Source of the DNA: Allantophomopsis cytisporea
Taxonomy: Eukaryota; Ascomycota; Leotiomycetes; Phacidiales; Phacidiaceae
Direction of reading: 5' to 3'
NCBI GenBank assembly: GCA_024752435.1
Contig: CP103026.1
Coordinates: 1,426,001 to 1,490,000, forward strand
DNA length: 64,000 nucleotides
The notes beneath the pieces were generated by a model that was not told where the DNA came from, did no database searches, and was given only the letters and a program-made list of their open reading frames with translations. Within the stretch, counting starts at the first letter, position 1. Each line of letters starts with the position of its first letter. Shown here in pieces: positions 60,401 through 64,000 of the stretch. A program made the translations under genes and the position numbers.

Positions 60401-63058
60401 TTGAGCTCTGCTACATACAGCCAGCCATCTAGTAGAGCCACTACGGCAAGCCCAATGGCACAGAAAACTCACCTGCATCAAAAGACAGCAAATCCACTTC
60501 CGTCTCCGTCCCCGGAGTCTTTCACTGCTCTCATGCGAGATGCCAGAACTAGGAATGGCTCCCGAGATCGCAAGCCAGATGGCCTTCAGATCCAGTGGCC
60601 GCCTATGGAGTCTATTATTACTGGAGACTATATGACTTCTCCTGAGCCATCCCTGGCTTCTTCGCGTCGTCAGACACCTGCTGCTCCATCGGTTACTGGT
60701 TCAATTAACTCCATGTCGAGCGCCGGAAAATACGAGACACGAAGCCCTATGGTTAGTGAGAGGAGCTACAAGAGCCTTGGAACTTCGAGTCCTGTTGTGA
60801 CTGGACGAAGCTTAGACCAGTATATCAGCAGTCTTGAATCAGCTCAGTATCATGCAATCAAGCAGCAAAAACGTCAGGCCAGTCGCGATAGATATGAGGA
60901 GAAGCACGGAAGAGGCCGAAGTGGTAGCCGTAAGACAAAGACCCGCGAACCCTCGGAGGACAGGGGACGTAGCGGTGTTCGCTACATCAAACCTGCCAAG
61001 CGGTCACCAACATCACCTGTCCCAATGTCACCAGAAGATCTTCAGGCTCTGGGTGCCGAAGGTTATGGGTATTCACGCTCTGAGGTTCGCTCTCCATTCT
61101 CCGAGAAGGGGGCAAGAACTCGTGATGGCAGCCAAGCTACAGCAAAACCTGGCTCTAAACCCTCAAGCAGAGTGCGCAGAATGTCAATCGAGAACTTGCC
61201 ACGTCTGCAGACCAACAAGCCACCCAGCAGAGTCTCGAGTAGGAACACTAGTCGACGTTCCAGTCCGGTTTCTTTGCTTCATCTGAGAGATACTCGGGGT
61301 CGTAGCAAGGGACGCGAGTCATCTGCCATGCGATCGCCATCATCTCCTTTGCCAATGTCACCTCAGGCTAAGTTCTATCAGGACGACGAGGATGATGCCG
61401 ATCTGAAGAGAGCTCAGGAAGAGCAGAAGCGTTTCAGGTCAAGACAGAGAAGCACTAGCAGGATGGGGAGAGAGCGTGGCTCCAGTGCTGTGCGTCATAG
61501 CTCGCCAGATCGAAGACGTCGTGAGCGTTCCAGTAGCCGTAAGCCTGGAAGTCGCCAAAGTAGCCGCACCCGTGACAACAGTGACTCGGTTTCACAGAGT
61601 ACTCATGAGCGCCGTCAGATATCGCATCATCGAAACTACTCTGAGGCAAAGATTGGAGACCTCCAGAGCATTAAGTCTGAACGTGCCTTGAAGAAAGAGC
61701 TTGCTGCTAGGGAGCTGGAGGAAAGACGTAAGTCATTGGCTCTTCGTCCATCAGTGCCACCTATTGTTCACCCTGAGGAGATATCGAGACTATCACCTGC
61801 ATTTTTGAGATCCCACCAGAACTCTCCTGAGCTAAATCGAGCATCGACATACCCATCGCCCTTTCAGCTGATTTCAAGAAGTCAAACGACTTCTCCGGAA
61901 GCGATGCGAAGCTCGCCTGGTAGAAATTCTACTCAGTCTCAGACTAGTCCACAGATCGGTCTTCCTGCCACCCCAAGGGCTATGAGGCATCCGAAGTACG
62001 ATCCGGATGGCCATGATATACCAGATGTACCTTCAATCCCCGAGAGCTATGGTTCCAATGTACATCAACAAGGACTTAGTTACAATAGTGCTTTCGAGAA
62101 CTTGGGCACGCTTCCCAAGACAACCTACCAGGCTGCGCCAAGGCACGTGCCAGCTCGTTCAATGTCGGCGCCAATTCCAGAAGAACCACCTCTTTCGCCT
62201 CATCCTCTTCCAGCAGAGCTGCCAACTCACCCAGCATTCCAATCTACCCTCCCACCCAGCAGCAGACGCCGTACTCAGGACATGAGCACCAACCGCCCTT
62301 CACAGATTGCATCGTCCCGAAGAATTAACCCTGGCGAAGCCCAGCCAGGCACACTTGGTTATGAAGCTCGCAACATGCCGCAGTACACTTCCATTCCGGC
62401 CGTGACGATGGTTGGCATTGACGAGACGATTGAAGCAAATACCCAGCCTATCAATCCCTCAAATAACAACTTGACCCCTCCACCCCCACCCCCTGCTCCC
62501 CTCCCGCCAATCTTAAAGGAGCTTCAGCATCTCGCTCAACCACCTCCACCACCTCCAGCGCCCCTATACGTACCCGGAAACCCGAACACCAACTCTATGA
62601 CCTCCGGTGTATCGCAGGGCTCAGACTTCATTGAGATAGTAATGGACAACGAGGAGAGCTCGCCACAGGACGCACCCGTCCTTAGCAATAAGCAATACAG
62701 CGAGATGCCTCCACCACCGGCCCCAAGTCGTTCCCGCACCAACTCTATCTCACACTCACACTCACACTCTCATTCTCACTCTCGTCATGGCAGCATCACA
62801 GATAACTCTCTCTCCGGGCGCCTCTCACGCGCCACGGAGAAAATTCGCTCTGCAAGCCGCTCCCGCAGTAATGCTACTTCCCCGGTCATGGCTCGCACTA
62901 TGAGTCCGCATGAGAGCCCATATGAGAGTATTTCGAGCACGTGGGAGTCAAACAATGTTCGCAGTGCCAATAACACGCCTGCGATCGAGCGCCATCCACG
63001 GGAGGTCAAGGCCAGCTACAATAATGGGCAGATGTACATGGAAGGCGGTATGATCTGA
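57488..63058 (+). CDS. Large WD40-repeat protein with helical middle and disordered C-terminus
   Basis: Five exons: 57488-57905, 57962-58088, 58138-58446, 58527-59786, 59839-63058; 1,777 residues. The N-terminal 370 residues look like WD40 blades: SMFLYAQGSSIVVCHHD, SYDIGQTAIVWDLLTGDEI, TLAWHAS..., TRDGDLRVWSIAKS. A Ser-rich linker follows. Residues about 560-705 are helical and resemble a TPR/Gemin5-like C-terminal region (SDWMLLALSGIGGSASQHK, ARAYVQRLLEKGDVHTAAT, HKRYMEALILTCLVFPVDW). The remaining 1,050 residues are low-complexity: Ser/Pro-rich, RS-type patches (RSRSN, SSSRKPGSRQSSR), poly-Pro blocks (TPPPPPPAPLPP) and an SHSHSHSHS run near 62755. This suggests a scaffold, possibly RNA- or trafficking-related; I do not assign a name. 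All splice phases agree (418, 127, 309, 1260 and 3220 nt). Confidence 0.85.
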
Positions 63059-64000
63059 TCTAACCTTCTCTCTCACTATAAAATCATCCTCGGGTAGAAA
63101 CCTGCTCCAAATTTTCCTCTTTTTTGCTTCTTGACCTTTTTGCTTTGGCTTTTAGTCTTTGCTATCTTTAGGTTGGAGTTGAAGACAATTGGTTGCTGGC
63201 TCATACCTCCTGCCTACTTGTTCACTGTTCATACGCGTTCCTCTAAGACATGATTTATGACTATGTTCGACACCTAATCTTCTTACATTCTCTCTCCTCT
63301 CTCTTGAGTGCCATTTAAATTTGGGAGGATACCTGCATAGCGTTTGATTTTTTGCTTGTTATTTTGTTCTTGCTTGGCTATATTACCCCTTTCCTGTTAT
63401 TTGTTTTTGTGCGATTGCTTTTCATTTGTGGTTTTTGAATTTAGTGAGGGGGTTGGAGATGGTGGTAGATGAAGTGGTGAAGGTGCGGAGATGTGGTACA
63501 GGGGGTTGTGGTTTCTCTTTTTTTCTCTTTTCCCTTTCTTGCTGGCGGACTTTTGTACAGATAGTCAGAAAAGCTTAGTAAAAATTCAACTGCCTCGCGG
63601 CTGGCTTGATTATCTACCAGATTTGAAATGATATTTGGGTGATTGTATGCTTGCTTGTGACTAACTGGCACATGATCAACGGACAAAGTTGATCACTGAA
63701 GGCAAACAGAAGGTGTAAGAAGTTGGTAGCAGAGCATACACATGAAGCTGGAATAGCGAAGGGAAGACAGCATGTTTATCGGTTTGATGTGCTAAGGCTC
63801 TGTATTTTGAAGTGATATAACTACGCTTAATTACCTCTTGGCTTGTCGTTCGCTGATCGAGTCGACAAGATTCTTGGGTATGTCGACCTCCTTCGACCTA
63901 TTTTCTCCATAGTTGCTCGAACTTTTCGAAGGCCGCAACAGAAACTATCTCTCTCCCTCTCTCTTCCATTTCTTTCCCCATAACCACACTCATTAAGTAC
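63059..64000. other. 3' flank of the WD40 gene to window end
   Basis: T-rich 3' UTR followed by non-coding sequence. The last 150 bases, pyrimidine-rich (CTATCTCTCTCCCTCTCTCT), could be the leader of a plus-strand gene beyond the edge, but no start codon is visible. Confidence 0.5.

Overview
The window is nuclear DNA from a filamentous ascomycete fungus (Pezizomycotina). Genes are split by short GT-AG introns, mostly 40-60 nt, with CTAAC-like branch points. They are monocistronic and lie on both strands, with spacers of 0.3-5 kb. The proteins are fungal orthologues (Tbf1, Tma46, Sba1, Yra1, a hybrid-kinase receiver). A leotiomycete such as a Sclerotinia/Botrytis relative is my best guess from general resemblance; I cannot prove it without a search. 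I see no tRNA, rRNA, CRISPR array or intact transposon.

Left part (1-29.7 kb). The 3' end of a hybrid histidine kinase is followed by tbf1 (-). A metabolic neighbourhood comes next: an NAD(P)-dependent aldehyde dehydrogenase (+), two convergent short-chain dehydrogenases with altered active-site residues, rpl26 (-), a 3 kb spacer holding what looks like a decayed gene, a zinc alcohol dehydrogenase (+) and, after a 4.5 kb microsatellite-rich spacer, an aquaporin/aquaglyceroporin (+). arp3 (-) closes this part. Alcohol and aldehyde dehydrogenase lie within 10 kb and could act consecutively in ethanol oxidation, but that they form a functional cluster is inference.

Middle part (29.7-48 kb), dense with housekeeping genes: a taspase-like threonine peptidase (+), taf10 (+), mitochondrial uS19 (-) divergent from mre11 (+), yra1 (-), ost4 (-, 56 codons) divergent from tma46 (+), and sba1/p23 (-) divergent from vps24 (+). 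Splice junctions were placed by reading frame and family conservation, and in every model the exon phases add up.

Right part (48-64 kb) is gene-poor: a 151-residue serine-rich fungal protein and a 1,777-residue protein with a WD40-like N-terminus, a helical TPR-like middle and a very long disordered C-terminus, separated by spacers of 4-5 kb.

No multi-gene defence, toxin or mobile system is evident. The most interesting points concern gene structure and regulation: an 876-nt intron in yra1 (all other introns seen are below about 100 nt), a GC-AG intron plus a 16-nt microexon in mrps19, a frame-neutral 51-nt intron in taf10, and a telobox motif upstream of rpl26 in the same window as tbf1, whose product is expected to bind it.
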